Shown here: piece by piece, positions 1 through 8,941 of the stretch | Layout of the letters: each line of letters opens with the position of its first letter | Numbering within the stretch: the first letter of the stretch is position 1 | Assembly (NCBI GenBank): GCA_932182025.1 | Contig: CAKNXK010000024.1 | Location: forward strand, 1-64,000 | Length of the DNA: 64,000 nt | Direction of reading: 5' to 3' | Source: an uncultured Candidatus Melainabacteria bacterium | GTDB taxonomy: Bacteria; Cyanobacteriota; Vampirovibrionia; Gastranaerophilales; Gastranaerophilaceae | Translations under genes and position numbers: made by a program | Notes under the pieces: model-generated | The model's input: only the letters and a program-made list of their open reading frames with translations | Told to the model about the DNA's origin: nothing | Databases searched by the model: none

Positions 1-164
1 AAACCGCTTAATATCGATATCTGCTCGTCTTCACTCAAATGAAGTCCGGATAGCTGCTCGTTGTATATTGTTAATATCTGGTCATCAGTGTATAACGCAA
101 GCTCTGGATGAGTTTGCTTTAATTGACTTATTAACTGTTGTTTCTGAATGTTAAAATCTGCCAT
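1..164 (-). CDS. Hypothetical protein, N-terminal part (cut by window edge)
   Basis: An open frame starts with ATG at 164, preceded by an AAAGG ribosome site, and runs off the left edge after 54 codons. The visible residues (MADFNIQKQQLISQLKQTHP and onward) are polar and Gln/Leu-rich, and predict helix without a signal peptide or membrane segment. I do not recognise the family and the C-terminus is not visible. About 70 bases separate it from the stop of the next minus-strand gene, so the two could be co-transcribed. Confidence 0.6.
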   Translation of the reverse strand, partial: MADFNIQKQQLISQLKQTHPELALYTDDQILTIYNEQLSGLHLSEDEQISILSG

Positions 165-232
165 CACTAACCTTTATCTGGATTAACTAACGGCAGATTT
201 TATACAAAACTTTAGGATTTGTTAAGATATTG

Positions 233-1198
233 TTACATTTTTCTAAAGAACTCTTCCATTTTATCAAAAGGGATTTTTTCCATATTGTCATATAAATCAA
301 CATGATTAGCACCTTCAATAATAAGAAGTTCCTTATTATCACCTTTCAATTTTTTGAAAGCATCTTCTGAAAAATACCTGCTATGAGCTTTTTCACCATG
401 TATCATTAAAACAGCATTCCTAATCTCGTCACTGTAACAAAGTATCGGCATATTCATAAATGAAAGCGGCGAAGTCATATTCCAATTCCCGTTAGAATTA
501 ATAGAACGCTTATGAAAACCTCTCGGAGTCTTATAATATTCCCAATACTCTTTAACAAACTGAGGTTCATCGCCATTTAATTTATCAGGCAATCCCGTAC
601 CTTTAGCATAAGTTCCGTTTTTAAAATCTTCTGTTCTTTGTTTGTTAAGCGTTTCTCTTAAAGCATACCGTTTTTCTGCATCCATCCCATCAAAATAACC
701 ATTAGCATTAACCCTTGACATATCGTACATGGTAGAAGTTGCTACAGCCTTAATTCTTGTATCCAAAGAAGCTGCATTTAATCCCATTCCGCCAAAACCG
801 CAAATACCGATAATCCCGATTTTTTCAGGGTCAACATTCGGATGGTTGCTCAAAAAATCAACTGCAGCACTAAAATCTTCCGTATTAATATCAGGAGACG
901 CTACATCTCTTGGCTCACCGCTGCTTTCACCCGTATAAGAAGGATCAAAAGCCAGAGTAATAAAACCTCTTTTAGCCATTTCTTCAGCATACAAGCCTGA
1001 TGCCTGTTCTTTTACAGCACCAAACGGGCCTGCTACAGCTATAGCAGGAAGCTTCGCATCAATATTTTTCGGCATATATAAATTTCCTGCTAACGTTATA
1101 CCATAGCGGTTTTTAAAATGTACCGTTTTATAATCTTTCTGATTACTAACCATAAATAAACCTCCTAAAATTATTAAAATAATTACTAAATATCGCAT
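233..1198 (-). CDS. Alpha/beta hydrolase, dienelactone-hydrolase-like, membrane-anchored or secreted
   Basis: A 321-residue alpha/beta hydrolase. Residues 1-18 form a hydrophobic N-terminal segment, so the enzyme is probably exported or anchored. The nucleophile elbow at about 131-137 reads GICGFGG, with Cys133 where most members have Ser; a cysteine there is characteristic of dienelactone-hydrolase-type enzymes. An oxyanion-type segment (GPFGAVKEQ) lies near residue 58, and the likely catalytic His is in GANHVDLYD near residue 299. The substrate cannot be told from sequence. The start overlaps the end of the upstream hydrolase gene by 13 bases, so the two are translationally coupled. The pair faces a divergent LysR regulator. 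Confidence 0.85.
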   Translation of the reverse strand: MRYLVIILIILGGLFMVSNQKDYKTVHFKNRYGITLAGNLYMPKNIDAKLPAIAVAGPFGAVKEQASGLYAEEMAKRGFITLAFDPSYTGESSGEPRDVASPDINTEDFSAAVDFLSNHPNVDPEKIGIIGICGFGGMGLNAASLDTRIKAVATSTMYDMSRVNANGYFDGMDAEKRYALRETLNKQRTEDFKNGTYAKGTGLPDKLNGDEPQFVKEYWEYYKTPRGFHKRSINSNGNWNMTSPLSFMNMPILCYSDEIRNAVLMIHGEKAHSRYFSEDAFKKLKGDNKELLIIEGANHVDLYDNMEKIPFDKMEEFFRKM

Positions 1199-2058
1199 AC
1201 AAATACCTCATTAATACAATCCAGAACTGTTTTTGCATAAATATCATGTTTCCCATAGAAAATATGAGACCCGCCTTCAATCTCAATAACTTTATTCCTA
1301 TCAGGTTCCACAGTCCAGGAATTTAATACTTCCATAAATCCCTTAGGACTTTCGCCGGTAACAGAATCTTTAGAACCTATAATAAAAACTCCGTTTGGTT
1401 TTATATTATACAAAGAATTTGTTTCGCCTTGATGACTTAAAACAGGACAATTTTTAAGATTATCCGCGTTATAAAACCCCAAAACTGTTTTTGCCGTCAT
1501 TGGCGAAAAACCACCAAACATAAACGGTAAAATATCATCCCCGCGCCCTTCATCAACCCATTTTTTTGCAAGACTAAAACATTCATCAATATTTGGCATA
1601 ATATTCCACCAGTGCATAATATCAATCGGCGAAGAAACTATAAAATAATCAACAAAATTATCAGGAGTATTGCCCAAATAATGAATAATTTTATTTGAAC
1701 CCAAAGAATGACCTGCAAGAATAATATTTTTAAACCCCATATTTTTTGCACATTTTACATACGTTTCAACATCTTCATAAACCATATTAAAATCGTCATT
1801 AAATGTTCCCGCATGTCTTTGTTTTCCAATAGAAAAATCTGTATAAGCAAAACAAGAAAATGAGTCATGAGCATGAGCTACAATAACCGAAATGCCATTT
1901 TTACTCAACAAATTCCCTGTTGTGTACAAAAGTTCATTTTGAAATACATTGGAACAAATCCCTGTTAACATAATCAAAACCGTATCTGTTTTTTTTGCCT
2001 CAAATATTGTACCTACAAGCTCCAAACCTCTCGGAGTTCTAACTTTTAATATTTCCAT
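1186..2058 (-). CDS. Alpha/beta hydrolase, serine type
   Basis: A 290-residue cytoplasmic alpha/beta hydrolase. The nucleophile elbow GHSLG is at about residues 116-120 and the probable catalytic His is in GGSHIFYG near the C-terminus. A cap-like insertion follows the elbow. I chose ATG 2058 over the in-frame GTG at 2064 because GAGG lies 5 bases upstream of the ATG, and that GTG is part of the ribosome site. This is the first gene of a two-hydrolase operon that overlaps the next gene by 13 bases. The divergent LysR gene about 110 bases away is the natural candidate regulator. An esterase or peptidase role on a small ester or amide is plausible but unproven. Confidence 0.83.
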   Translation of the reverse strand: MEILKVRTPRGLELVGTIFEAKKTDTVLIMLTGICSNVFQNELLYTTGNLLSKNGISVIVAHAHDSFSCFAYTDFSIGKQRHAGTFNDDFNMVYEDVETYVKCAKNMGFKNIILAGHSLGSNKIIHYLGNTPDNFVDYFIVSSPIDIMHWWNIMPNIDECFSLAKKWVDEGRGDDILPFMFGGFSPMTAKTVLGFYNADNLKNCPVLSHQGETNSLYNIKPNGVFIIGSKDSVTGESPKGFMEVLNSWTVEPDRNKVIEIEGGSHIFYGKHDIYAKTVLDCINEVFVCDI

Positions 2059-2131
2059 AAACACCTCTATATTTTTATTATTTAATATTTTTAAAAAATA
2101 GCAAATGCTTATATTAAATATTTAAATATGC

Positions 2132-2160
2132 TTGACGAGCATTTTTAAAACTTGTATTAT
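2132..2160 (+). promoter_or_regulatory. Sigma70-type promoter of the LysR gene (leaderless)
   Basis: TTGACG at 2132-2137, a 17-base spacer and TATTAT at 2155-2160. The LysR start codon is 7 bases after the -10 box, where transcription should begin, and no ribosome site lies between them. The mRNA is therefore expected to be leaderless. Confidence 0.8.
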
Positions 2161-2167
2161 ATCTAAT

Positions 2168-3055
2168 ATGGAAATCAGAGTATTAAAATATTTTCTTGCA
2201 GTAGCGCGCGAAGGCTCAATAACAAGAGCCGCAAACACATTACATCTGACACAGCCGACTTTGACCAGACAATTACAGGATTTGGAAAAAGAACTCGGAC
2301 AAAAACTCATTAAAAGAGGAAAATATCAGGTTTCACTTACTCCAGAAGGAATAATTCTTCGAAAACGAGCAGAAGAAATTATTGAAATGGTCGAAAAAAC
2401 AGAAGCAGAATTTCATTCTATCAAAAATGCAATCGCAGGAGATGTTTACATTGGCTCAGGAGAAACCGAGTCAATGAAATATCTGGCGGAAATAATAAAA
2501 GAAATACAAACAACTTATCCCGAAATAAAGTTCCATCTTTATAGCGGAAACGCTGAAGATGTAACAGAAAAACTTGATAAAGGGCTTTTAGATTTTGGGA
2601 TATTAATCCAGCCTATAGACTTATCAAAATACGATCACCTGCCCATGCCGGAAAAGGATATTTGGGGCGTCGTTATGAGAAAAGACAGTCCGCTTGCATA
2701 CAACAACGTGATAACACTGGATGATTTAAAAGACCTGCCTCTTATTGCTTCCAGACAAATGTCTCCTAAATACTCTCAGCAAAGCGGGTTTTTGGACTGG
2801 TTTGGTGAAGAATTTGACAAGCTCAATATTGCTGCCACATATAATCTTATTTATAACGCCGCAATTATGGTAAAAGCAGGAATTGGATATGCTATAACAC
2901 TGGATAAACTTGCCAACACATCAAATGAAAGTGAATTATGTTTTCGCGAGCTTTATCCCAAACTTGAATCCGGTTTAGATGTTGTTTGGAAGAAAAATCA
3001 AGTATTTTCACCTGCAGCAAAATTATTTCTTGAAAAATTAAAAAACCAACTGTAA
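2168..3055 (+). CDS. LysR-family transcriptional regulator
   Basis: A 295-residue LysR regulator. The winged helix-turn-helix occupies residues 1-60 (MEIRVLKYFLAVAREGS, then SITRAANTLHLTQPTLTRQL), followed by a linker helix and a type 2 periplasmic-binding-like effector domain from about residue 90 to the end. The family binds DNA as a tetramer and responds to a small co-inducer. I chose ATG 2168 because it matches the family N-terminus; the longer frame from 2132 starts inside the promoter's -35 box. The gene is divergent from the two-hydrolase operon, the usual layout for a LysR regulator and its target. The inducer is unknown. Confidence 0.92.
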   Translation: MEIRVLKYFLAVAREGSITRAANTLHLTQPTLTRQLQDLEKELGQKLIKRGKYQVSLTPEGIILRKRAEEIIEMVEKTEAEFHSIKNAIAGDVYIGSGETESMKYLAEIIKEIQTTYPEIKFHLYSGNAEDVTEKLDKGLLDFGILIQPIDLSKYDHLPMPEKDIWGVVMRKDSPLAYNNVITLDDLKDLPLIASRQMSPKYSQQSGFLDWFGEEFDKLNIAATYNLIYNAAIMVKAGIGYAITLDKLANTSNESELCFRELYPKLESGLDVVWKKNQVFSPAAKLFLEKLKNQL

Positions 3056-3066
3056 TTCAGCTGGCT
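3035..3066 (-). terminator. Probable intrinsic terminator of the 3096-3398 gene
   Basis: Read on the minus strand, CCAGCTG, a 5-base loop and CAGTTGG form a stem with one mismatch, followed by six T and more T-rich sequence. It lies just past the stop of the minus-strand gene and overlaps the last codons of the LysR gene. Confidence 0.55.
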
Positions 3067-3095
3067 CTTTAAAAAATTCTTGATGACTATTTATA

Positions 3096-3398
3096 TTATT
3101 CAGCATTAGCGACTGAGTCATCGGCGGTTTGAAGCTGTTTTGACTTGTAATTATGGATGACTGCATCAACCAATAAGTCATATGAAGAACTTTTCTCGAT
3201 ATTCGGGAATTCTTCCTTCAATTGTTGTCTGACCATTGCTTCCAACCTTTGTTCGTCAGATTTGATTTTAAGTTCTGTAGTTGACAGAGACTTGATATAT
3301 TCCTCATTAGCTTCTCTTTGACCTTGTGAAAATGTCAAAAGATTAGCTTTTGGGTTCATTGCTTCTTTTAATGATTTTAAGAATTTAAGGTTAAACAT
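3096..3398 (-). CDS. Hypothetical small helical protein
   Basis: A 100-residue soluble protein without signal peptide or membrane segment. It is rich in Lys, Glu, Ser and Gln and predicted mostly helical, with a central charged stretch (LKIKSDEQRLEAMVRQQLKE) that could form a coiled coil. I do not recognise the family. A GGAAGG ribosome site precedes the ATG. It sits alone between LysR and glyS with its own likely terminator, and a perfect palindrome lies 23 bases upstream of its start, so it may be a separately regulated single gene. Confidence 0.65.
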   Translation of the reverse strand: MFNLKFLKSLKEAMNPKANLLTFSQGQREANEEYIKSLSTTELKIKSDEQRLEAMVRQQLKEEFPNIEKSSSYDLLVDAVIHNYKSKQLQTADDSVANAE

Positions 3399-3420
3399 AT
3401 TGACCTTCCTTCACACTTTT

Positions 3421-3439
3421 CGTACTTTTATAAAGTACG
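3421..3439. promoter_or_regulatory. Perfect palindrome, candidate operator
   Basis: CGTACTTT and AAAGTACG form perfect 8-base arms around a 3-base centre, in the spacer between the 100-residue gene and glyS. The length and symmetry suit a dimeric repressor. It is not followed by a T-run, so it is unlikely to be a terminator. Confidence 0.4.
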
Positions 3440-3484
3440 GTAAAGATAAAAATTGCCTCTTTATTCTCAAGTTGTAACATTTGT

Positions 3485-5461
3485 TTACATTTTTGAGAAA
3501 TCTGTTAGTATTATATACTTATTTTTGAGTTCGTTCAATAGTGCTAATCGATTATTTTTAATTTTTTCATCTTTATCCATGACAAGAACATCATCAAAGA
3601 ACTTTGTAACAACAGGATTAATTTCGATAAGCTCTTGTAAATACGGAACATAATCTCCATTGAATGAAATTGCATCAACCGCATTGAACAAATCTTTTTC
3701 GGCGTCAAGAACAAACAACGAAGAATCAACTTTACTATTAACTTCGTCTTTTAATATTCTCAACACTCTGTTTGCGTTTTCAAGAAGTTTTGCATCATTC
3801 AATGTTGAAACAACTTTAACTCTTGCAACATAGTCGCATAAATCTTCGCAAGGGTTTTTAGCTGAACATGCTTCAAGCACTTCTTTTTTATAATCAGATG
3901 CCAAGAAAATAATCAATCTTTGTACAAAGAATTCTTCTACATCAGCTTTGCAATCTGATTTAACAGGAAGTAATTCTAACGCGTCATCAATAAGTTTTGA
4001 TAAATCAATTTTCAAACCATGTTCAATAATTGTTTTAATAATACCTAAAGCTGCACGTCTTACGCCAAGCGGATCAGAAGAGCCTGTTGGTTTTTTACCT
4101 GCCGCAAAAACAGCACAAATTGTATCAATTTTATCAGCAATACCGACAATTTGACCTTCAACAGATTTAGCAGTTTCACTATCCGCATTCAATGGGAAGT
4201 AATGCTCTTTAATACCTTGTGAAACTTCTGCTTTTTCTCCTGAAACTCTTGCATAATCTGCACCGATAAAGCCTTGAAGTTCTGTAAACTCAAACACAAG
4301 ATTTGTAGCCAAATCCGCTTTGCAAAGTTCAGCAGTTCTTTTTACTGTTTCAGAAGGATTAAGTTTTTCTGCAAGCTTAATAATTCTTTGAGTCTTGTCA
4401 TAAACAGAACCCATACCTTTTTGGAATGTCATACCTTTAAGGTTTTCGATATAAGCTTCAAGAGGTTTTTTAGTATCTTCTTTAAAGAAGAATACAGCGT
4501 CGTCTAAACGAGCTTTAATAACTCTTAAGTTACCAGCTTTAATATTTTCAAATTCGTTACCAATATAGTTAGTAATAGTTACAAACTTATTAGTTAATTT
4601 TCCTTCTTTAGTATACAGAGCAAAATATCTCTGATGTGTTTCCATAACAGTAACAGCAACTTCTTGAGGAATTGTAAGGAATTCTTCATTAAAATTGCAA
4701 GTAACTGCAACAGGGTATTCAACAATAAAGGTTACTTCTTCTAATAAATCATCTGAAATTTTAGTAACAGCATTTAATTTATCGGCTTCTTTTTGAGTGA
4801 CTTCCAAAATTCTTTCACGACGTTCAGCCTGATCAACAATAACGTGAGCATCGCGAAGTTTTGCAACATACTCATCCGGATTATTGATAACAATATTTTG
4901 GGTTGAAAATCTATGACCGTTAGTAATATTAGAAGACTCTTTATCAATAATTCTGATTTTAACTTCTTCGCCATCAAGGATTGACAATACCCATCTGATT
5001 GGTCTTGAGAATTTAACATCATTTGATGCCCATCTCATGAAATGAGGGCCTTGAAGTTTCGCAAAGATTTGAGGAACATTATCCTGCAATAATTCTTTTG
5101 TATTTTTACCTTTGATAGAAATTTTTGCGTAAAGATAATTGTCTTCAACATATAAATCTTTTGCTTCTACACCATTCTTTTTAGCAAAACCTTCACCGGC
5201 TTTGGTAAGGTTTTTATTTTCATCATAAGCAACTGTTGCAATAGGACCTTTTACAACTTTTTCAACATCAGGTTGAGAATCAGCAAGACCTTCAATAATA
5301 ACAGCAAGACGTCTTGGAGTTGCCATAACATTGATTTTGTCAAACTTAACATTATTTGAGTCTAAAAATGTTTTAAACCCGTTTTCCAATTGGCTGATTG
5401 CCATTGGTATAAATTTATAAGGTAGTTCTTCTACACCTACTTCCAACAAATATTTGCTCAT
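3485..5461 (-). CDS. glyS: Glycyl-tRNA synthetase, beta subunit
   Basis: A 658-residue beta subunit of the bacterial alpha2beta2 glycyl-tRNA synthetase, which charges tRNA-Gly together with GlyQ. Family signatures include the N-terminal LLEVGVEELPYKFI, GMGSVYDKTQRI, ELQGFIGADYARVSGEKAEV and GSSDPLGVRRAALGI, followed by a C-terminal DALR-type anticodon-binding region. The beta subunit supplies tRNA recognition, while catalysis resides in GlyQ. It is slightly shorter than typical members (about 690). No glyQ lies next to it in this window, so the two subunits are not encoded side by side here. A GGAG site precedes the ATG. Confidence 0.96.
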   Translation of the reverse strand: MSKYLLEVGVEELPYKFIPMAISQLENGFKTFLDSNNVKFDKINVMATPRRLAVIIEGLADSQPDVEKVVKGPIATVAYDENKNLTKAGEGFAKKNGVEAKDLYVEDNYLYAKISIKGKNTKELLQDNVPQIFAKLQGPHFMRWASNDVKFSRPIRWVLSILDGEEVKIRIIDKESSNITNGHRFSTQNIVINNPDEYVAKLRDAHVIVDQAERRERILEVTQKEADKLNAVTKISDDLLEEVTFIVEYPVAVTCNFNEEFLTIPQEVAVTVMETHQRYFALYTKEGKLTNKFVTITNYIGNEFENIKAGNLRVIKARLDDAVFFFKEDTKKPLEAYIENLKGMTFQKGMGSVYDKTQRIIKLAEKLNPSETVKRTAELCKADLATNLVFEFTELQGFIGADYARVSGEKAEVSQGIKEHYFPLNADSETAKSVEGQIVGIADKIDTICAVFAAGKKPTGSSDPLGVRRAALGIIKTIIEHGLKIDLSKLIDDALELLPVKSDCKADVEEFFVQRLIIFLASDYKKEVLEACSAKNPCEDLCDYVARVKVVSTLNDAKLLENANRVLRILKDEVNSKVDSSLFVLDAEKDLFNAVDAISFNGDYVPYLQELIEINPVVTKFFDDVLVMDKDEKIKNNRLALLNELKNKYIILTDFSKM

Positions 5462-5506
5462 ATTTATATTTCTCCATTTTTTCTTCTATTATATAATAAA
5501 AATACT

Positions 5507-5860
5507 ATGAAACGCGCAGAAGTACTTAAATATGTTAAGAAAAAATATAATACCGAGCCGGAATACCTCTGGGAAGACTATCCTGATGTTGCGGTTTTAA
5601 GGCATATTAACGGCAGAAAATGGTATGGAATTATTATGAATCCTCTTAAATCCAGATTAGGGATTGAAGAAGAAGGCAGAATTGATGTAATTGATTTAAA
5701 ATGTGATCCGATTTGGGTCAGCGAACTCAAAGAACGCGAAGGTGCATATCCGGCATACCACATGAACAAAACTCATTGGATTACAATCGCATTAGACGGA
5801 AGATTTCCTGACGAGGATTTGAAGGATTTGATTGACCATAGTTATCAATTAACAAAATGA
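5507..5860 (+). CDS. MmcQ/YjbR family protein
   Basis: A 117-residue protein of the MmcQ/YjbR family (cyclic-nucleotide-binding-like double-wing fold, often described as DNA-binding). Signatures are the N-terminal YVKKKYNTEPEYLWEDYPDV, KWYGIIMNPLKSRLG, IDLKCDP and the C-terminal NKTHWITIALDG. No ribosome site precedes the ATG. A TATAAT lies 9 bases upstream, so the mRNA leader is at most a few bases long. The gene is divergent from glyS, and its 3' end overlaps the convergent amidase gene by 16 bases. Cellular function is poorly defined in the family. Confidence 0.88.
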   Translation: MKRAEVLKYVKKKYNTEPEYLWEDYPDVAVLRHINGRKWYGIIMNPLKSRLGIEEEGRIDVIDLKCDPIWVSELKEREGAYPAYHMNKTHWITIALDGRFPDEDLKDLIDHSYQLTK

Positions 5861-7161
5861 AGTATTCCTTCTGCAATCCCCTGTGCTGCATTCTTTGCAA
5901 AGCTTTCTGATTTATATAAAACTGAATCCAAAGGGTTTGTCATATAAGCAGTTTCAACCAAAATCCCAACATAATCCGTTGGTCTTAGGACCGCAAAACT
6001 TGCTGTTCTAACTCCGTCTTTTCGGGTTCCTATAGCCGACATTACTGACTCCTGCACAGAATTTGCAAGAGATTTAGAGTTCGGGTTGTAATAATAAACA
6101 CTGGTACCGCGATTTTTATGGATATCCATTTTTATATCAGGAATAGAATTAAGATGAATGCTTACAAAAATATTTGCACAATTTTCACGTGCAATTTTCA
6201 CTCTGTCATCAAGTGAAACATTAGCATCACATTCTCTTGTCATTACAACATTTATCCCTTTTTGGGCAAGGATTTCTTTTAATTCTAATGCAATTTTAAG
6301 AGTTATATCTTTTTCCTTATCTCCAAGACAGCCAAGTGCACCTTTTTCAGAGCCGCCATGTCCGGGGTCAATAACGACAGTTAGTTCAGAAGGTATGTGA
6401 TTAACTTTAAAACTGTATTTTCCCCCGCATAATTCTGTTTTGTAAGAATATTTTTCAGGTTTTTTTATATTAACCGTATAAACAGAATCTTCTGATTTAA
6501 AGGGATTATAAACCTTGAATACAATTTCCTTCTCATTTTCATCTACCGTATAAGGAAGTTTACCTGTGAATTCAATAGTATGTAAAGAAGCATTTTTAAA
6601 TCTTTCTGTATTCATATTAACAAATTCAGGAACAAAAGTTTCACAATCGAATTTTTCAACAGCAGATTTCATAATCCATGCCGACTTGTTTTTTGAAAGT
6701 TTTACCCTGTAAAAATCACCCTGATAACCATCCAAAATAAGTACTGTATCTTTGAACAAATGAGATATTCTATTCATACCGTAATCTACGGGAGTACTTC
6801 TTAGAGGAGTATTATCTTTTTTTACTATATATTTTTGAGGTTCAAATCCTATAAAATCTGATTTTGCAGACACAGAAGGCTTATTTTTTTGAATTTTATA
6901 TACCTGCGTATTAAAATTTGACCTTACAACAATTCTATTTTCACCATCTTTCAGTTTTATAGAATGAGCAAACGCTCCATTTGAAGCAACAAAAACCTTT
7001 TCATCGTTAATAGTAATAAATTCCGTATTTTTAGCCTTGCCTACAAAAAAAGCATAATTAGAAGTAACTATGGATTTTTTGTCCCGCGGTAAAACCAAAT
7101 CATAAGCAAAAACCTGTCCAGAAAATAATAAAATTGATAATAAAATTAAAAGTCCTCTCAT
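5845..7161 (-). CDS. N-acetylmuramoyl-L-alanine amidase (Amidase_3) with N-terminal accessory domains
   Basis: A 438-residue exported cell-wall hydrolase with a signal peptide in the first 19 residues (MRGLLILLSILLFSGQVFA). The middle region (about 30-245) is beta-rich with an SH3-like segment (KKDNTPLRSTPVDYGMNRIS) and probably binds the wall. The C-terminal zinc amidase domain from about residue 258 shows VVIDPGHGG, a metal Glu within KEKDITL, FVSIHLNS and the catalytic Glu in GILVETAYMTN. It should cleave the bond between MurNAc and L-Ala in peptidoglycan. There is no SD; TAAAAT lies 7 bases before the ATG, so the mRNA is probably leaderless. It is divergent from dnaX. Confidence 0.93.
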   Translation of the reverse strand: MRGLLILLSILLFSGQVFAYDLVLPRDKKSIVTSNYAFFVGKAKNTEFITINDEKVFVASNGAFAHSIKLKDGENRIVVRSNFNTQVYKIQKNKPSVSAKSDFIGFEPQKYIVKKDNTPLRSTPVDYGMNRISHLFKDTVLILDGYQGDFYRVKLSKNKSAWIMKSAVEKFDCETFVPEFVNMNTERFKNASLHTIEFTGKLPYTVDENEKEIVFKVYNPFKSEDSVYTVNIKKPEKYSYKTELCGGKYSFKVNHIPSELTVVIDPGHGGSEKGALGCLGDKEKDITLKIALELKEILAQKGINVVMTRECDANVSLDDRVKIARENCANIFVSIHLNSIPDIKMDIHKNRGTSVYYYNPNSKSLANSVQESVMSAIGTRKDGVRTASFAVLRPTDYVGILVETAYMTNPLDSVLYKSESFAKNAAQGIAEGILHFVN

Positions 7162-7168
7162 GCTTTTA

Positions 7169-7197
7169 ATTTTATGATAAACTGATTATATGAGCAA
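7169..7197 (-). promoter_or_regulatory. Promoter of the amidase gene (leaderless)
   Basis: On the minus strand, TTGCTC (7192-7197), a 17-base spacer and TAAAAT (7169-7174) end 7 bases before the ATG at 7161. The -35 box lies inside the first codons of the divergent dnaX gene. Confidence 0.65.
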
Positions 7198-8941
7198 CTA
7201 CACACCTTTATATAGAAAATATCGTCCGCAGACATTGGAAACACTTGTAGGTCAGGAACATATTAAAAAGACTCTTACAAGTGCAATTGAGCTTGGAAAA
7301 ATATCTCATGCTTATTTATTTACAGGACCGAGAGGAACAGGTAAAACTTCTACTGCAAGAATTCTTGCAAAATCTCTAAACTGTAAAAATGGCCCTACAA
7401 CAAGCCCTTGCGGAGAATGCGAAAGCTGTAAAGATATAGCAAACTCCATTCCAATTGACGTTATTGAAATCGACGCTGCAAGCAACAGAAAAGTAGAAGA
7501 TGCTCAAAGCATTTTAGAAAAAGTTCAATATGTTCCGGTTAACGGCAAATACAAAATCTATATAATAGACGAAGTTCACATGCTTACAAATCACGCATTC
7601 AATGCGCTTTTGAAAACATTGGAAGAACCGCCTGAAAATGTTATCTTTATCCTTGCAACAACCGAAGTTCACAAGGTACTTGATACTATTAAAAGCCGCT
7701 GCCAGAGATTTGATTTTAGAAGAATAACAACAGAAGATATTGTAAACCACCTGAGATTTATTTCTGATAAAGAAAAAATTAATATCACAGACGACGCTCT
7801 TTTTGCAATCGCAAAAAACTCCGCAGGCGGAATGAGAGACAGTATCTCACTTCTGGATCAGTTGAGTTTATTAGGTGTAACGAAAGAAATTACCGCAGAA
7901 GATGTAAACGCAGTACTTGGAAGAATTTCTTTTGATATATTATTCAAATTAACAGAGCAGGTTATTGCATCAAATCATGCAGGTGCAATCGAATTATTGA
8001 ACAACATATATAATTCAGGAAACGAACCGTTGCAAATACTCACAAACCTATCCGAGTATTTCAAAAACCTGCTTATTGTTAAAACCTGTTCAAAAGACTT
8101 GCTGATAGAACTTACAGGACTAAACGAACCTCAAATCAAAGAACTTCTAACCCAGAAAGAAAAACTGGAAGTTCAGCAAATTGTGTTCTTAATCGAAAGA
8201 ATTTCTTATTACATAAAAGAAGTTAAGCTGGCTACAAATCAACACTTGTGGCTGGAAGTCGGTATGATTGATTTAGCAAATATGAGTGAAAATTCAACGC
8301 TTCTAGATTTGCAAAATCGTATTAAAGCTCTTGAAGGCGGTACCGTATGCGCGCAACCTGCACCGGTACAAGTAGTAACCCGTCCGGCACCAATACCTCC
8401 TGCTCCTAAAGCAGAAGAAGCAAAACCGGTTCCTACTCCTTCACCTTCACCGGCTCCTGCACCGCAAAAAGTAGAAGAAACCTTCACGCCGCCGCCAATT
8501 TCTAAAAAACCGGACGGCAATGATATCGGTTCATTATGGCAGTGTTTGCTTGCAAATATAAAAAGCCCTTCAACTCAGGCGCTCCTAAAACTTGCAAACC
8601 CTGTACAAATATCTGCTGACGGGGTAATTATAACTTTCAAAAACGAAAGACTTGTTACACAGGTTAATGATACAAACAAAAAACAACTTATTATTGATGC
8701 TGCAAATGCAATGTTTAACCAAACAACAACATCTGTAACAATAAGAATGGCTCAAAGCGGAGATGCGAAAGTTGAAATAAAACCGCAGCCTATTCAGCAG
8801 CCTGCTCCGGTAGAACAACCTAAGCCGCAGCCAAAACAAGAAGAACAAAAACCTTCTGAAGATAAAAAAGAAACAAACAGAGAAGAAACCGATCAGGAAA
8901 AAATGGTTTTGGATTTATTTGACGGCAAGTATGTAGAATAA
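7190..8941 (+). CDS. dnaX: DNA polymerase III subunits gamma/tau
   Basis: A 583-residue clamp-loader ATPase. The N-terminal AAA+ module has YRKYRPQTLETLVGQEHI, Walker A GPRGTGKTS (about 45-53), a four-cysteine zinc site (CKNGPTTSPCGECESC), Walker B IDEVHM and sensor TTEVHKV. Domain III follows to about residue 370. A Pro/Ala-rich linker (about 388-440) then leads to a tau-like C-terminal domain and a second Gln/Pro/Lys-rich linker, ending in LDLFDGKYVE. It loads the beta clamp and tethers the polymerase. The stop directly abuts the stop of the convergent gene at 8942. No SD is seen; TATGAT lies 11 bases upstream of the ATG. Confidence 0.96.
   Translation: MSNYTPLYRKYRPQTLETLVGQEHIKKTLTSAIELGKISHAYLFTGPRGTGKTSTARILAKSLNCKNGPTTSPCGECESCKDIANSIPIDVIEIDAASNRKVEDAQSILEKVQYVPVNGKYKIYIIDEVHMLTNHAFNALLKTLEEPPENVIFILATTEVHKVLDTIKSRCQRFDFRRITTEDIVNHLRFISDKEKINITDDALFAIAKNSAGGMRDSISLLDQLSLLGVTKEITAEDVNAVLGRISFDILFKLTEQVIASNHAGAIELLNNIYNSGNEPLQILTNLSEYFKNLLIVKTCSKDLLIELTGLNEPQIKELLTQKEKLEVQQIVFLIERISYYIKEVKLATNQHLWLEVGMIDLANMSENSTLLDLQNRIKALEGGTVCAQPAPVQVVTRPAPIPPAPKAEEAKPVPTPSPSPAPAPQKVEETFTPPPISKKPDGNDIGSLWQCLLANIKSPSTQALLKLANPVQISADGVIITFKNERLVTQVNDTNKKQLIIDAANAMFNQTTTSVTIRMAQSGDAKVEIKPQPIQQPAPVEQPKPQPKQEEQKPSEDKKETNREETDQEKMVLDLFDGKYVE

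Noticed and set aside
2132..2167. Longer start of the LysR regulator at TTG 2132
   Set aside because: The TTG is part of the -35 box, and the family N-terminus starts at ATG 2168.
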